From positions 682,001-746,000 of the forward strand of contig JAWPMO010000001.1 in NCBI GenBank assembly GCA_033344875.1: 64,000 nt of DNA, given 5' to 3'. Shown piece after piece: positions 52,372 through 60,600 of the stretch. Each line of letters begins with the position of its first letter. The first letter of the stretch is position 1. Below the pieces are notes generated by a model, which saw only the letters and a program-made list of their open reading frames with translations, did not search any database and was not told where the DNA came from. This stretch comes from Ilumatobacteraceae bacterium (GTDB lineage: Bacteria; Actinomycetota; Acidimicrobiia; Acidimicrobiales; Ilumatobacteraceae). The position numbers and the translations under genes are program-made.

Positions 52372-53319
52372 TCAGGATTCGAAGTGACGCCGCAGCGCCT
52401 GCTTCGTCATCGCCGAGCGGAGGGCGCTCCCCAGGGAGTCGAGCCGCTTCAGTTGGGCCAACGCCTCGGCGTGCGACTCCGGGTTGCGCTGCCGGAAACG
52501 CGGTGTCACGAGCTGTTCGTACAGCGAAGCCTCACGCTCGGCGGATGTGCGGAAGTTGCGCAGGTGGCGAGCGTCGACCCCGGCACGCAGGAACTCGCAC
52601 GCCGGCTTGGCCACCGACACCGCGTCGTCGCCGTAGAGCGCCGGCGACGAGCCGTCGCGGGCGACGACGATGCCAAAGCTCTCGAGCTGTTCGAGTTCGG
52701 TGGGAGTCATCCCCACCATCGAACACAGCTCGGAACGATCGAGCAGGACACCGGGCATCAACTGCGCGGTCGCCTCGGTCGGGGACGGGTCGGCGGTCTC
52801 GGCGGGTTCGGGAGCGTCGGCGGGCGCCGCAGAGGTCGACGGCTCGTCGGTCGGCGGTGCGGACGGCGTTGCGGCCGTGCCGGTGCCGTTGTGGTTCGCC
52901 GTGCCCGAGCTGCCCTGACGGGCTGCGGGATGGGAGGCCACGCTGGCCGATGGCACGTCGACCTGTTCGGCGTCGGCGTCGGTGTCGCCGTGATCGTCGT
53001 GGTGATCGTCGTCGTGATCGACCTCTCCGTCGGGCCGGAGGTGTTCACCGGTCGGGTCGATCTCACCGGTCTCGAGACGATCTTTGATGACGCGCAACGG
53101 CAGGTAGTTGCTGCGCTGTTCGGTGAGGATCACGCGCAGCAGTTCGACGTCGGCCTCGTAGAACTTCCGATAGCCCGACGAGGTCCGCTCGGGTGAGATC
53201 AGACCCTGACTCTCGAGAAATCGGATCTTCGAGATCGTGACGTCGGGGAAGTCCTCGAGCAGCAGCCCGAGCACCTCACCGATCGACAGGTATCCGCTCA
53301 CCTGGGTGGTCTCAGCCAT
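52372..53319 (-). CDS. ftsR: MerR-family regulator, FtsR/Rv1828-like, with long linker
   Basis: A 315-aa regulator. The N-terminal MerR winged helix (residues about 8-80, with [14 protein letters not shown] and SSGYRKF) is followed by a His/Asp then Ala/Pro-rich low-complexity linker (about 100-180) and a C-terminal helical domain. Rv1828/FtsR homologues control cell-division genes and have two domains; the linker here is much longer. ATG 53319 overlaps the stop of the FHA gene by 8 bp, showing tight coupling in the gcvH-FHA-merR order. Confidence 0.86.
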   Translation of the reverse strand: MAETTQVSGYLSIGEVLGLLLEDFPDVTISKIRFLESQGLISPERTSSGYRKFYEADVELLRVILTEQRSNYLPLRVIKDRLETGEIDPTGEHLRPDGEVDHDDDHHDDHGDTDADAEQVDVPSASVASHPAARQGSSGTANHNGTGTAATPSAPPTDEPSTSAAPADAPEPAETADPSPTEATAQLMPGVLLDRSELCSMVGMTPTELEQLESFGIVVARDGSSPALYGDDAVSVAKPACEFLRAGVDARHLRNFRTSAEREASLYEQLVTPRFRQRNPESHAEALAQLKRLDSLGSALRSAMTKQALRRHFES

Positions 53320-53806
53320 CGGCTCGCTCGAAGAAGACCAGGCGGAACTTGCCGATCTGCAGCTCGTCGCCGTGTTGCAGCATCGCTCGTTCGACCCGCT
53401 GCTGATTGACATACGTGCCGTTGAGCGAGCCCGAGTCGGCGACGGCGTAGCCCTGCTCGGTGTGCTGGACCTCGGCGTGTCGGCGCGACACCGTGATGTC
53501 GTCGAGGCTGATCTCGCTGTCGGGATGACGCCCGAGGCGGGTGATGTCGGTGTCGAGCACGAAGCGGTCGCCGGCCTGCGAGCCCGCCCGGACGATGAGT
53601 ACGCCGACACCCTGGTCGAGTTCGCCCATCGGCACCTCGAGGTCGTCGGACGGCCCGGGAGCGTCTTGCAGCGGGTCGACCGCGGTCAGCGTGATCGTGC
53701 GGTCGTCGAGCAGATCGAGCGCGGAACCGCAGCTCGAACAGAAGTTGCTGTCGGGCGGGTTGCGGTGCCCGCACTGATTGCAGAATGTGTACGACATCTG
53801 ATTCAC
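53312..53806 (-). CDS. FHA-domain protein with N-terminal zinc ribbon (GarA-position)
   Basis: A 164-aa phosphothreonine-binding protein. A zinc ribbon with C9, C12, C23 and C26 precedes a Thr-containing stretch ([11 protein letters not shown]) and the FHA domain (about residues 72-150) with [15 protein letters not shown] and GSLNGTYVN. Position and FHA match GarA (Rv1827), the phospho-switch that inhibits 2-oxoglutarate enzymes, but the GarA ETT phospho-motif is not visible; the Thr cluster could play that part. GTG 53806 overlaps the gcvH stop (GTGA). ATG 53797 would lose only three residues. Confidence 0.87.
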   Translation of the reverse strand: MNQMSYTFCNQCGHRNPPDSNFCSSCGSALDLLDDRTITLTAVDPLQDAPGPSDDLEVPMGELDQGVGVLIVRAGSQAGDRFVLDTDITRLGRHPDSEISLDDITVSRRHAEVQHTEQGYAVADSGSLNGTYVNQQRVERAMLQHGDELQIGKFRLVFFERADG

Positions 53807-54189
53807 CCCTCGGTCAGTGCGACGTACGCGACGGCGTCCATCATGGCACCGATCGACGCGACGTCCGTCACGGCGATCTCACACAGCCAACCCTCGCCGT
53901 ACGGATCCTCGTTCAACAACTGAGGATTGTCGGCCAGGGCCTCGTTGACCGCGGCGATCGTTCCCGACACCGGGGCGTACATCTCCGAGACCGACTTGGT
54001 CGATTCGACCTCGCCGACCGAGGCGTTGGCCTCCACGGCGTCGCCGACCGTCGGCAGATCGACGTAGACGACGTCGCCCAGTGCGTCCTGTGCGTAGTCG
54101 GTGATACCGACCCGAACCGTGCCGCCGTCGGCGAGCGGGCGCACCCATTCGTGTTCGGCCGTGTACCGCAGATCCTCGGGGACAATCAT
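53803..54189 (-). CDS. gcvH: Glycine cleavage system H protein
   Basis: A 128-aa lipoyl carrier that shuttles the aminomethyl group between GcvP, GcvT and the L protein. The lipoylated Lys65 lies in VESTKSVSE, and the family opening YTAEHEWV and the GEGWL segment are present. It lies 40 bp behind pgsA and overlaps the FHA gene, so its expression is tied to regulators rather than to the gcvP riboswitch. The same order gcvH-garA-merR is conserved in mycobacteria. Confidence 0.96.
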   Translation of the reverse strand: MIVPEDLRYTAEHEWVRPLADGGTVRVGITDYAQDALGDVVYVDLPTVGDAVEANASVGEVESTKSVSEMYAPVSGTIAAVNEALADNPQLLNEDPYGEGWLCEIAVTDVASIGAMMDAVAYVALTEG

Positions 54190-54229
54190 GCCAACACCGT
54201 ACCGTCACCGAGCCCGCGCGAAAGAACGT

Positions 54230-54838
54230 TCACGACGCCGAGCGGCCGGCACGGATGCCGTCGCGGATCAGGGGAATGTAGGCGACCGCGGTGTAGTAGC
54301 TCAGCACCAGTCCGGGGATGCCGAAACACCATGCTGCGACTTCCCAGGCGCCCGGAGCGGGCGCAGCGCTGTTGGCCATCAGGAAGCCCGGCACGGCGAA
54401 CATCAGGAGGAACGTGGCCGTCTTCCCCCACCAGGTCACGTCGAATCGCTCCATCCGGAACGCCAGCGTGGCGACGACCATCGCGGCACCCACGATCAGT
54501 TCGCGTCCGAGCACGAGCACGGCGAACCACACCGGGATCGAGTCGTTGATGATGATGGACACGACCGCGACCACGAACCACAGGCGATCGACCGTCGGGT
54601 CGAACTTCTTGCCGAACTCGCTGGTCTGTCCCAAGCGGCGCGCGAGGTAGCCGTCGATCCAGTCGGTCATCCCGAGGATGCCGAGCATCCACGCCGCGGT
54701 CTGCCGCGACGGCAGACCGAACAGCACCCACACGAACACCGGCAGGAGCAGCAGCCGGATGAGCGTGACCAGGTTCGGAATCGTCCACAGGGTGTCGACG
54801 GTGCCGGTCGGCTCCGACGTTTCGACTGCTTCTCCCAC
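54230..54838 (-). CDS. pgsA: CDP-alcohol phosphatidyltransferase (PgsA-like)
   Basis: A 202-aa membrane enzyme of the CDP-alcohol phosphotransferase family, probably phosphatidylglycerophosphate synthase. The motif DGxxARx8GxxxDxxxD is complete (TDWIDGYLARRLG, then FGKKFDPTVDR, residues about 58-82). About five hydrophobic segments are visible. GTG 54838 is chosen for TAGGCT 7 nt upstream. It heads a minus-strand run pgsA-gcvH-FHA-ftsR-DUF151, matching the mycobacterial order around pgsA2. Confidence 0.9.
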   Translation of the reverse strand: MGEAVETSEPTGTVDTLWTIPNLVTLIRLLLLPVFVWVLFGLPSRQTAAWMLGILGMTDWIDGYLARRLGQTSEFGKKFDPTVDRLWFVVAVVSIIINDSIPVWFAVLVLGRELIVGAAMVVATLAFRMERFDVTWWGKTATFLLMFAVPGFLMANSAAPAPGAWEVAAWCFGIPGLVLSYYTAVAYIPLIRDGIRAGRSAS

Positions 54839-54845
54839 GAGCGTG

Positions 54846-54851
54846 AGCCTA
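54846..54851 (-). promoter_or_regulatory. Putative -10 hexamer TAGGCT, leaderless pgsA start
   Basis: On the minus strand TAGGCT lies 7 nt before GTG 54838, in the divergent region shared with the HIT gene. Confidence 0.48.
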
Positions 54852-54892
54852 CGCCGCCCGTGGCCGACCGGCAGGCCCGAAACCGCACGCTC

Positions 54893-54898
54893 TACATT
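54893..54898 (+). promoter_or_regulatory. Putative -10 hexamer TACATT, leaderless HIT-gene start
   Basis: TACATT lies 7 nt before ATG 54906. Confidence 0.5.
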
Positions 54899-54905
54899 GG
54901 GTCGC

Positions 54906-55340
54906 ATGCCCACGATCTTTTCCCGCATCATCGCCGGCGACATCCCCGGGACGTTCGTCTGGCGCGACGAACGCTGCGTGGTGTTCATGTCGATCAATCC
55001 GATGGCGTACGGCCATGCGCTCGTCGTGCCGATCGAGGAGGTCGACCACTGGGTCGACGCCTCCCCCGAGCTCGCCACGCACCTGTTCGAGGTGACGCGC
55101 CTCATCGCCCGGGCCCAGCACACGGCGTTCCGGCCGGAGCGGGTGGGCGTGATCATCGCCGGCTACGAGGTGCCGCACACGCACATCCACGTCATCCCGA
55201 CCAACGACATGGCCGAACTGTCGTTCGCGAACGCAGCACCATCGGTCGAGCGGACCGACCTGGAGGCATCCGCCGACGCCATCCGCACGGCGCTCGCTGC
55301 GGCCGGACACGGCGAGCACGTCGCCGGGCTGCCAAGCTGA
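54906..55340 (+). CDS. HIT-family nucleotide hydrolase
   Basis: A 144-aa histidine-triad protein, cytoplasmic. The triad HTHIH in PHTHIHVIP (about residues 92-100) is complete and the opening TIFSRIIAGDIPG is typical. Such enzymes hydrolyse adenosine phosphoramidates or related dinucleotides. Start ATG 54906 has TACATT 7 nt upstream. The next gene starts 5 nt after its stop. Confidence 0.93.
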   Translation: MPTIFSRIIAGDIPGTFVWRDERCVVFMSINPMAYGHALVVPIEEVDHWVDASPELATHLFEVTRLIARAQHTAFRPERVGVIIAGYEVPHTHIHVIPTNDMAELSFANAAPSVERTDLEASADAIRTALAAAGHGEHVAGLPS

Positions 55341-55345
55341 CCCGC

Positions 55346-56572
55346 ATGCCGCTCCAGCTGTCCGATCCGACCGAGGTCGGGTTCGATCCCGACCGGCTCG
55401 CCAACATCGATCGCCATTTCCAGCGCTACGTCGACGACGGCAGATTGACCGGGTGGCAGGTGGCCGTCATGCGCCACGGCAGGCTCGTCCACCACTCCAC
55501 CGCAGGTCAACGGCATCGTGAGGACGGTGTCGATTGGGCGGACGACACGATCGTCCGGCTGTACTCGATGACGAAGCCGATCACCTCGGTGGCGGCGATG
55601 ATGCTCTACGAAGAGGGCGCGTTCGAGCTCAAGGACCCGGTGTCGAAGTTCATCCCGTCGTACGCCGACGCCGGGGTCTACCGGGGCGGCTCGGCGTTCA
55701 AGCCCCTCACCGACCCGCTGACCGAACCCGTGCGGATCTGGCATCTGCTCACCCACACCTCCGGGCTGACCTACGGGTTCCACCACCAGCAGGTCACCGA
55801 CGCCCTGTACCGAGCCGCCGGTTTCGAGCGGGGACAACCATCGGGGATGGATCTCGAGAGCGCGTGCGATGCGTGGGCCGCGCTCCCCCTCGCCTTCCAA
55901 CCGGGTTCCGAGTGGAACTACGGCGTCTCGACCGATGTGCTCGGTCGCGTCGTCGAGGTGGTCTCGGGGCAGTCGCTCGCCGAATTCTTCGACGAGCGGA
56001 TCTTCCGGCCCCTCGCGATGAATGAAACCGGGTTCCACGTCCCCGAGGAGCGAGCCGACCGCGTGGCCCGCCTCTACGGACCGAACCCGGCCACCGGCGA
56101 GGCCACGCCCAGTCCGCTCGACTTCGTCGTCACGAAGCCGCCGACGATGCTCTCCGGTGGCGGCGGACTCTGGGGTACCGCCGCCGACTACCTGCGCTTC
56201 ACCCAGATGTTGCTCGGACGCGGGGAGCTCGACGGGAACCGGCTGCTCGGCTCCCGCACCGTCGAGTACATGACGCAGAATCACCTGCCCGGCGGCGCCG
56301 ATCTCGAGGCGTTCGGTCGCCCGCTGTTCGCCGAGACGTCGTTCGACGGCGTCGGGTTCGGACTCGGCTTCTCGGTGCAGATGGACGCCGCGGCCAACAA
56401 GGTGTTGAGTTCGCCGGGCGAATACGCGTGGGGCGGCGCAGCGAGCACGGCGTTCTGGTGCGACCCGAACGAGGACCTCGCCGTGGTGTTCCTGACGCAG
56501 CTGCTCCCCTCGAGCACCCATCCGATCCGGCCACAGCTGAAACAGCTGGTCTACCAGGCACTCGTCGACTGA
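55346..56572 (+). CDS. Serine hydrolase of the beta-lactamase class C/esterase fold
   Basis: A 408-aa protein with the serine-enzyme motif SMTK (residues about 73-76) and a Tyr motif in WNYGVSTD near residue 191, the layout of EstB-type esterases and class C-like hydrolases. No signal peptide is evident, so an intracellular esterase is more likely than an antibiotic-degrading enzyme. It starts 5 nt behind the HIT gene (ATG 55346). The stop is followed directly by a palindrome-ended repeat. Confidence 0.88.
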   Translation: MPLQLSDPTEVGFDPDRLANIDRHFQRYVDDGRLTGWQVAVMRHGRLVHHSTAGQRHREDGVDWADDTIVRLYSMTKPITSVAAMMLYEEGAFELKDPVSKFIPSYADAGVYRGGSAFKPLTDPLTEPVRIWHLLTHTSGLTYGFHHQQVTDALYRAAGFERGQPSGMDLESACDAWAALPLAFQPGSEWNYGVSTDVLGRVVEVVSGQSLAEFFDERIFRPLAMNETGFHVPEERADRVARLYGPNPATGEATPSPLDFVVTKPPTMLSGGGGLWGTAADYLRFTQMLLGRGELDGNRLLGSRTVEYMTQNHLPGGADLEAFGRPLFAETSFDGVGFGLGFSVQMDAAANKVLSSPGEYAWGGAASTAFWCDPNEDLAVVFLTQLLPSSTHPIRPQLKQLVYQALVD

Positions 56573-56720
56573 ATCACGAGTTGTGCCAGGAGGTCGAGCG
56601 GATAGGTGAGGCTCTGCCGAACCTGGCCGCTCGACACTCCCAATGGATACGGGGAGGAATCAGCGGAATGAACAGGAGCGGAGCGACCTATCCGCTGATC
56701 CTCCAGGCACAACTCGTGAT
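56573..56720. repeat. 148-bp palindrome-ended repeat element
   Basis: Ends are ATCACGAGTTGTGCC and GGCACAACTCGTGAT, the same 15-bp arms as the palindrome at 4401-4431. The inverted terminal repeat extends to 35 bp with about four mismatches (left GGAGGTCGAGCGGATAGGT, right arm reverse complement GGAGGATCAGCGGATAGGT), and an inner GGAGGAATCAGCGGA forms a nested hairpin with the right arm. It starts directly after the hydrolase stop and ends 2 bp before the SRAP gene stop on the other strand. No coding capacity is seen; a MITE-like or REP-like element is likely. Confidence 0.82.
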
Positions 56721-56722
56721 GG

Positions 56723-57433
56723 TCAGGTGGGTTCGATGAGGTGTCCGCCCTTGTTGCGGACGTTGTTCACGTCGGTCGACACCTCGTGCATCGTCAGCAG
56801 TTCGTCGGGTGCCGGCACGAGGAGTTTCTGGAGCATCTCGATGTTCTGGTTGGCGGGGTCGAGCCAGATCGGCCACATCGCTTTCGGCAGGATCACCGGC
56901 ATCCGGTCGTGCACCGGGCTCATCGTGTCGTTGGCCGCCGTGGTCACCACCGTCGCGCTGTGCAGCCACGGTGCGTCGGGGCCCTCCGACTTGTCGCGCC
57001 ACGCGGACCACAGGCCAGCGACCGCCAAGGGCTCGTCGTCGGTTCGGTGGATGAAGTGCGGTCGCTTGGCGAGCTTGCCCGCCTTGGTGACCGGGCCCCC
57101 CTCGACGCCGGCGGCCCACTCGTAGAAGCCGTCCATCGGGATGATGCAGCGATGCTTCTTGAACACGCCCTTGAACGCGTTCTTCTCGGCGAGTGTCTCG
57201 GCGCGGGCGTTGATCATCCGCTGCCCGATCTTGCGTTCTTTCGCCCACACGGGGATCAGCCCCCAGTGGAACACCTGCAGCTCGGGCGGGCCGTCGGCCT
57301 GACCGACGACCCCGTAGATGTCGTTGGTGGGCGCGACGTTGAAGTTCTCGCCGAGCGTCTCGACGGTCGACTCGGCGCCGAAGTACTTCGCGATCCGCTC
57401 AGGTGCCGACGACGACACGAAGCGGCCGCACAT
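56723..57433 (-). CDS. SOS-response-associated peptidase (SRAP/HMCES, YedK)
   Basis: A 236-aa SRAP protein that forms a thiazolidine cross-link with abasic sites in single-stranded DNA and protects them. Catalytic Cys2 follows directly after the initiator Met (MCGRF); the NVAPTN segment, RMINARAET (Arg/Asn/Glu site), GFYEW and VHDRMPVIL blocks complete the family. The start at 57433 gives the required Met-Cys. It lies 9 bp downstream of the yegP-type gene on the same strand; a repeat element follows its stop. Confidence 0.95.
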   Translation of the reverse strand: MCGRFVSSSAPERIAKYFGAESTVETLGENFNVAPTNDIYGVVGQADGPPELQVFHWGLIPVWAKERKIGQRMINARAETLAEKNAFKGVFKKHRCIIPMDGFYEWAAGVEGGPVTKAGKLAKRPHFIHRTDDEPLAVAGLWSAWRDKSEGPDAPWLHSATVVTTAANDTMSPVHDRMPVILPKAMWPIWLDPANQNIEMLQKLLVPAPDELLTMHEVSTDVNNVRNKGGHLIEPT

Positions 57434-57442
57434 CGGCCGACC

Positions 57443-57625
57443 TCAGGCCGTCTGGTCGTCGAGCTTGGCGTCGGGCGCGTTCTTGCGGATCGATTCGATG
57501 CCGTTGACACACGCCTTCTTGGTCGTGTATCCCTCGCCGGTGGCGATGGTCTGGCCGTTGCCGGCCTTCAGGCGGAAGCGGTACTCGCCCTTCTTGTCCT
57601 GGTAGACCTCGAATTTTCCTGCCAT
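57443..57625 (-). CDS. DUF1508/YegP-like small protein
   Basis: A 60-aa YegP-like protein with one DUF1508 unit: FEVYQDKKGEYRFRLKAGNGQTIATGEGY, then a helix with ACVNGIESIRKNAPDA. E. coli YegP has two such units. Function is unclear. ATG 57625 precedes the SRAP gene by 9 bp, and the two are probably co-transcribed; a stress-related role is possible from this link alone. Confidence 0.88.
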   Translation of the reverse strand: MAGKFEVYQDKKGEYRFRLKAGNGQTIATGEGYTTKKACVNGIESIRKNAPDAKLDDQTA

Positions 57626-57662
57626 GTGTCGGTACCTCGCGAGTGGCGGTCGGGAACGTCGG

Positions 57663-60600
57663 TCAGCTTAGTCGACCGCGCTCGATACCCGGATCGACCG
57701 GTGCCTCGCCGCTGGGCACGTTCCGACCGACGATCGCCGGCACTGCGATGACGTCGAGTTGCTCGAGCAGCTGTGTCGCCTCGGCGCGCCGGCCGTCCCG
57801 AGGGTCGCCGGTCGGGCGATCGAGTTCGTCCCACACCATCAGGGTGATGGCCGTGGTGTACCGGTCGTTCGCCTCGCGTGCCGAGTCGAGCGCTCGCCGC
57901 AGCGTGTCGGCCGCCGTGACAGCGTCGCCCGACCTGACCTGGGCCAAGCCGAGCATGGGCAGGAGCTGGACGAGGAGCTGATCGTCACCCGCCTCGGAGG
58001 TCAGGCGCCGTTCGATCGCCTCGGCGAGCGACAGCGCCGACGCCGTGTGCCCCCGCAGGAGTTGACACTCGACCCGACGCACCGCCATCTCGTTCACCAG
58101 GGCCGAGGCGCCGAGCTCCGACAACGCGACGGTGGCCTCGTCGAGGAGGGTGATGCCCCGCTCAGGGTCGCCGGAGCGCGCCATCGTCATCGCGAGGTTC
58201 GACCCGGCGTACGGCACGCCGACGGTGAACCCGGCCTGCTGCCACGCCGCCGACGCGTGTTCGAAGAGCTCGACGGCCTCGTCGTGACGGCCCTGGAGGC
58301 TGAGGATCTCTCCGATGTTGTTCGCGACCATCGCCTCACCGACCACGTCACCTGCCTGGCGACGAAGCGTCCTGCTGCGCTCGTACTCCGCGATCGCCGA
58401 CCGCCACTGGCCGTCGAAGTGATGGCGGACCCCGCGGTTGTTCAGGACGTTCGCCTCGCCGACGAGGTCGCCGGACCCGGCGAACATCTCCAAGGCGAGA
58501 TCGGAATACCGGGCGGCATCGGGGCGGCCGAGGGTCCGGTACGCGACCTCGACCATGTTGAACGCCCGTGCCATGGCCAGCTGGTCGCCCGTCCGTTCGG
58601 CGCTCTCCGCAGCGAGTTCGGCCTGCGCGGCGCACAGACGCAGGCGGCCCTGCCGATGGAGTGCTCCTGCTCGCAACCGTGCCGTCTCCGCGGTCTCCAG
58701 GTCCCGAGCCCGGGCATTGTCGATCTGTTCGACAGCGCGCACCGCACGGGTCAGCCAGGACAGCGACTGGCTGAGGCGTCCCTCGTTGAGTCGTACCTCG
58801 CCGATCTTGCGGAGGAGCCGCGCCTGGTGCTCGGAGCCGGCGTCGCGGGCTCGGCTCTCCTGGTAGGCGGCGAACGCCTCCGGGTAGTGACCCATCAGTT
58901 CGTGGACGTCGCCGAGCGACTCGGCGACACGCGCCCGCGCCGCTTCGTCGGCGGCGGTCACGTGCTGTGCGTTCCGAAGCGCTCGTTCGAACAGTGTCAC
59001 GGCCTCGGCGTTGGCGAATGTCCGCCGTGCCGATTCACCGCCGGCCACCGAGTAGATCCATGCACGCTCGTGGTCGCGGGCCCGGTCGAAGTGGTCGGAG
59101 AGCAGCGGCATCACGGTCGTGAGGTTGCTGCCGCGCCGGCGCTCGAGCGTCGTCCCGATCGCCAGGTGCATCTGGCGTCGTCGTCGATAGGCGAGGCCCT
59201 CGTACGCCACGTCCCGGTAGATCGACTGACGGAACCGGTAGATCCCGGGACCTTCGGGAACGAGGAACGACCCGAGCGATGCCCACCGATCGGGCGACTC
59301 GAGTTCTGGCTGGTCGAACGCCGTGGCGAGCAGTGGTGCGTCGACGGTGTTGCCTCCCACCGAGACGTCGCGGAGGAGCACCCGATCTCGGGGCGGGAGC
59401 AGGTCGATCCTCGTCGTGATCAAGGACTCGATCGACTCGGGCAGTGCGTCGCCACTGCCCTCCTCGAGTGCTGCAACGAGTTCGAGGACGAACAGCGGGT
59501 TGCCGGCGGCGCGTTCGACGAGCGCCTCGACGTCGGATGCCGCGGTCGTCGTGTCGCCGACGCCGACCTCGACGCCGGCGGCGGCGAGCAGGTCGACGAC
59601 GTCTTGGACGCCAAGGCTCGTGAGTGACACGGTTTCGAGCGGCACCTCGGACCCGAGCGCGAGTCCTTCCGACCCCGTTCGGCGCGTCATGACGATCATC
59701 GTCGAACGTTGTGCGACGCGACGCGCCAACTCGCACAGCACGTCGACGGAACCGGGATCGAAGAGGTGGACGTCCTCGGCCAGCACGGCCGTCGGTTCCC
59801 GGAGCGCACGGTCGATGGCGTCGGCCGTGACGGACAGCATCCGGTCGCGCCGGAACTCGTCGGCCAGCCGTTCGACCGCCGAGGTCATGCCCACCTCGGC
59901 CCCCACCGGCAGCGCCAGCAGCGGGAGCCACCTCATCAGTTCGGGTGCGTTCGTCGCCGACCATGCGATCAGTTGTTCACCGAGGTCAGCCGGATCCTGC
60001 CCGTGGAGTTGGAGGACGTCGCGCAGCAGGCCCCTGATCATGAAGAAGGGAGTGTTCTTCGCATACTGACCCCCGCGCATCCGATGGACACGGAGTCCGG
60101 GGTGGTGCAACAGCGTCTCGTCGGCGAGGCGAGACTTGCCGATGCCCGGCTCCCCCACGATGTCGACCACCGAGCCTCGACCGGCGAGGGCAGCGTCGGC
60201 GAGCAGGTCCAGACGCGTTCGCTCGTCGGCTCGCCCCACGAAGCCCACGTGGCTCACGTGGTCGGCGTCGTCGACCGACAGTGCATCGCCCAACACCGCT
60301 GCACGGATCGGCTCGGACTTCCCCTTGACGTGGAACGGCGGCAGTTCCGCGATGTCGAACTTGGTGTCGGCCCGGCCCAGCACCTGCCTCGACACGATGA
60401 TCTGTCCCGGCTCGGCGCGCTGCATCAGGCGCGCCGCGAGGTTGACGGCGTCGCCCATCACGGTCAAGGTGCGTCGGGTCGGTCCTCCGAGGTCACCGAC
60501 GAAGACATGCCCGCGGTTGACGCCCGCCCGGATCGGCAGCGTGGTCTCGAGCGAGAACAGTTCCCGCAGCCCCAGGAGCATGTGGTCCTCGTCGGCATCG

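Noticed and set aside
55346-56572. Antibiotic-resistance beta-lactamase
   Set aside because: No signal peptide, and the motif layout fits the broader esterase/serine hydrolase family.
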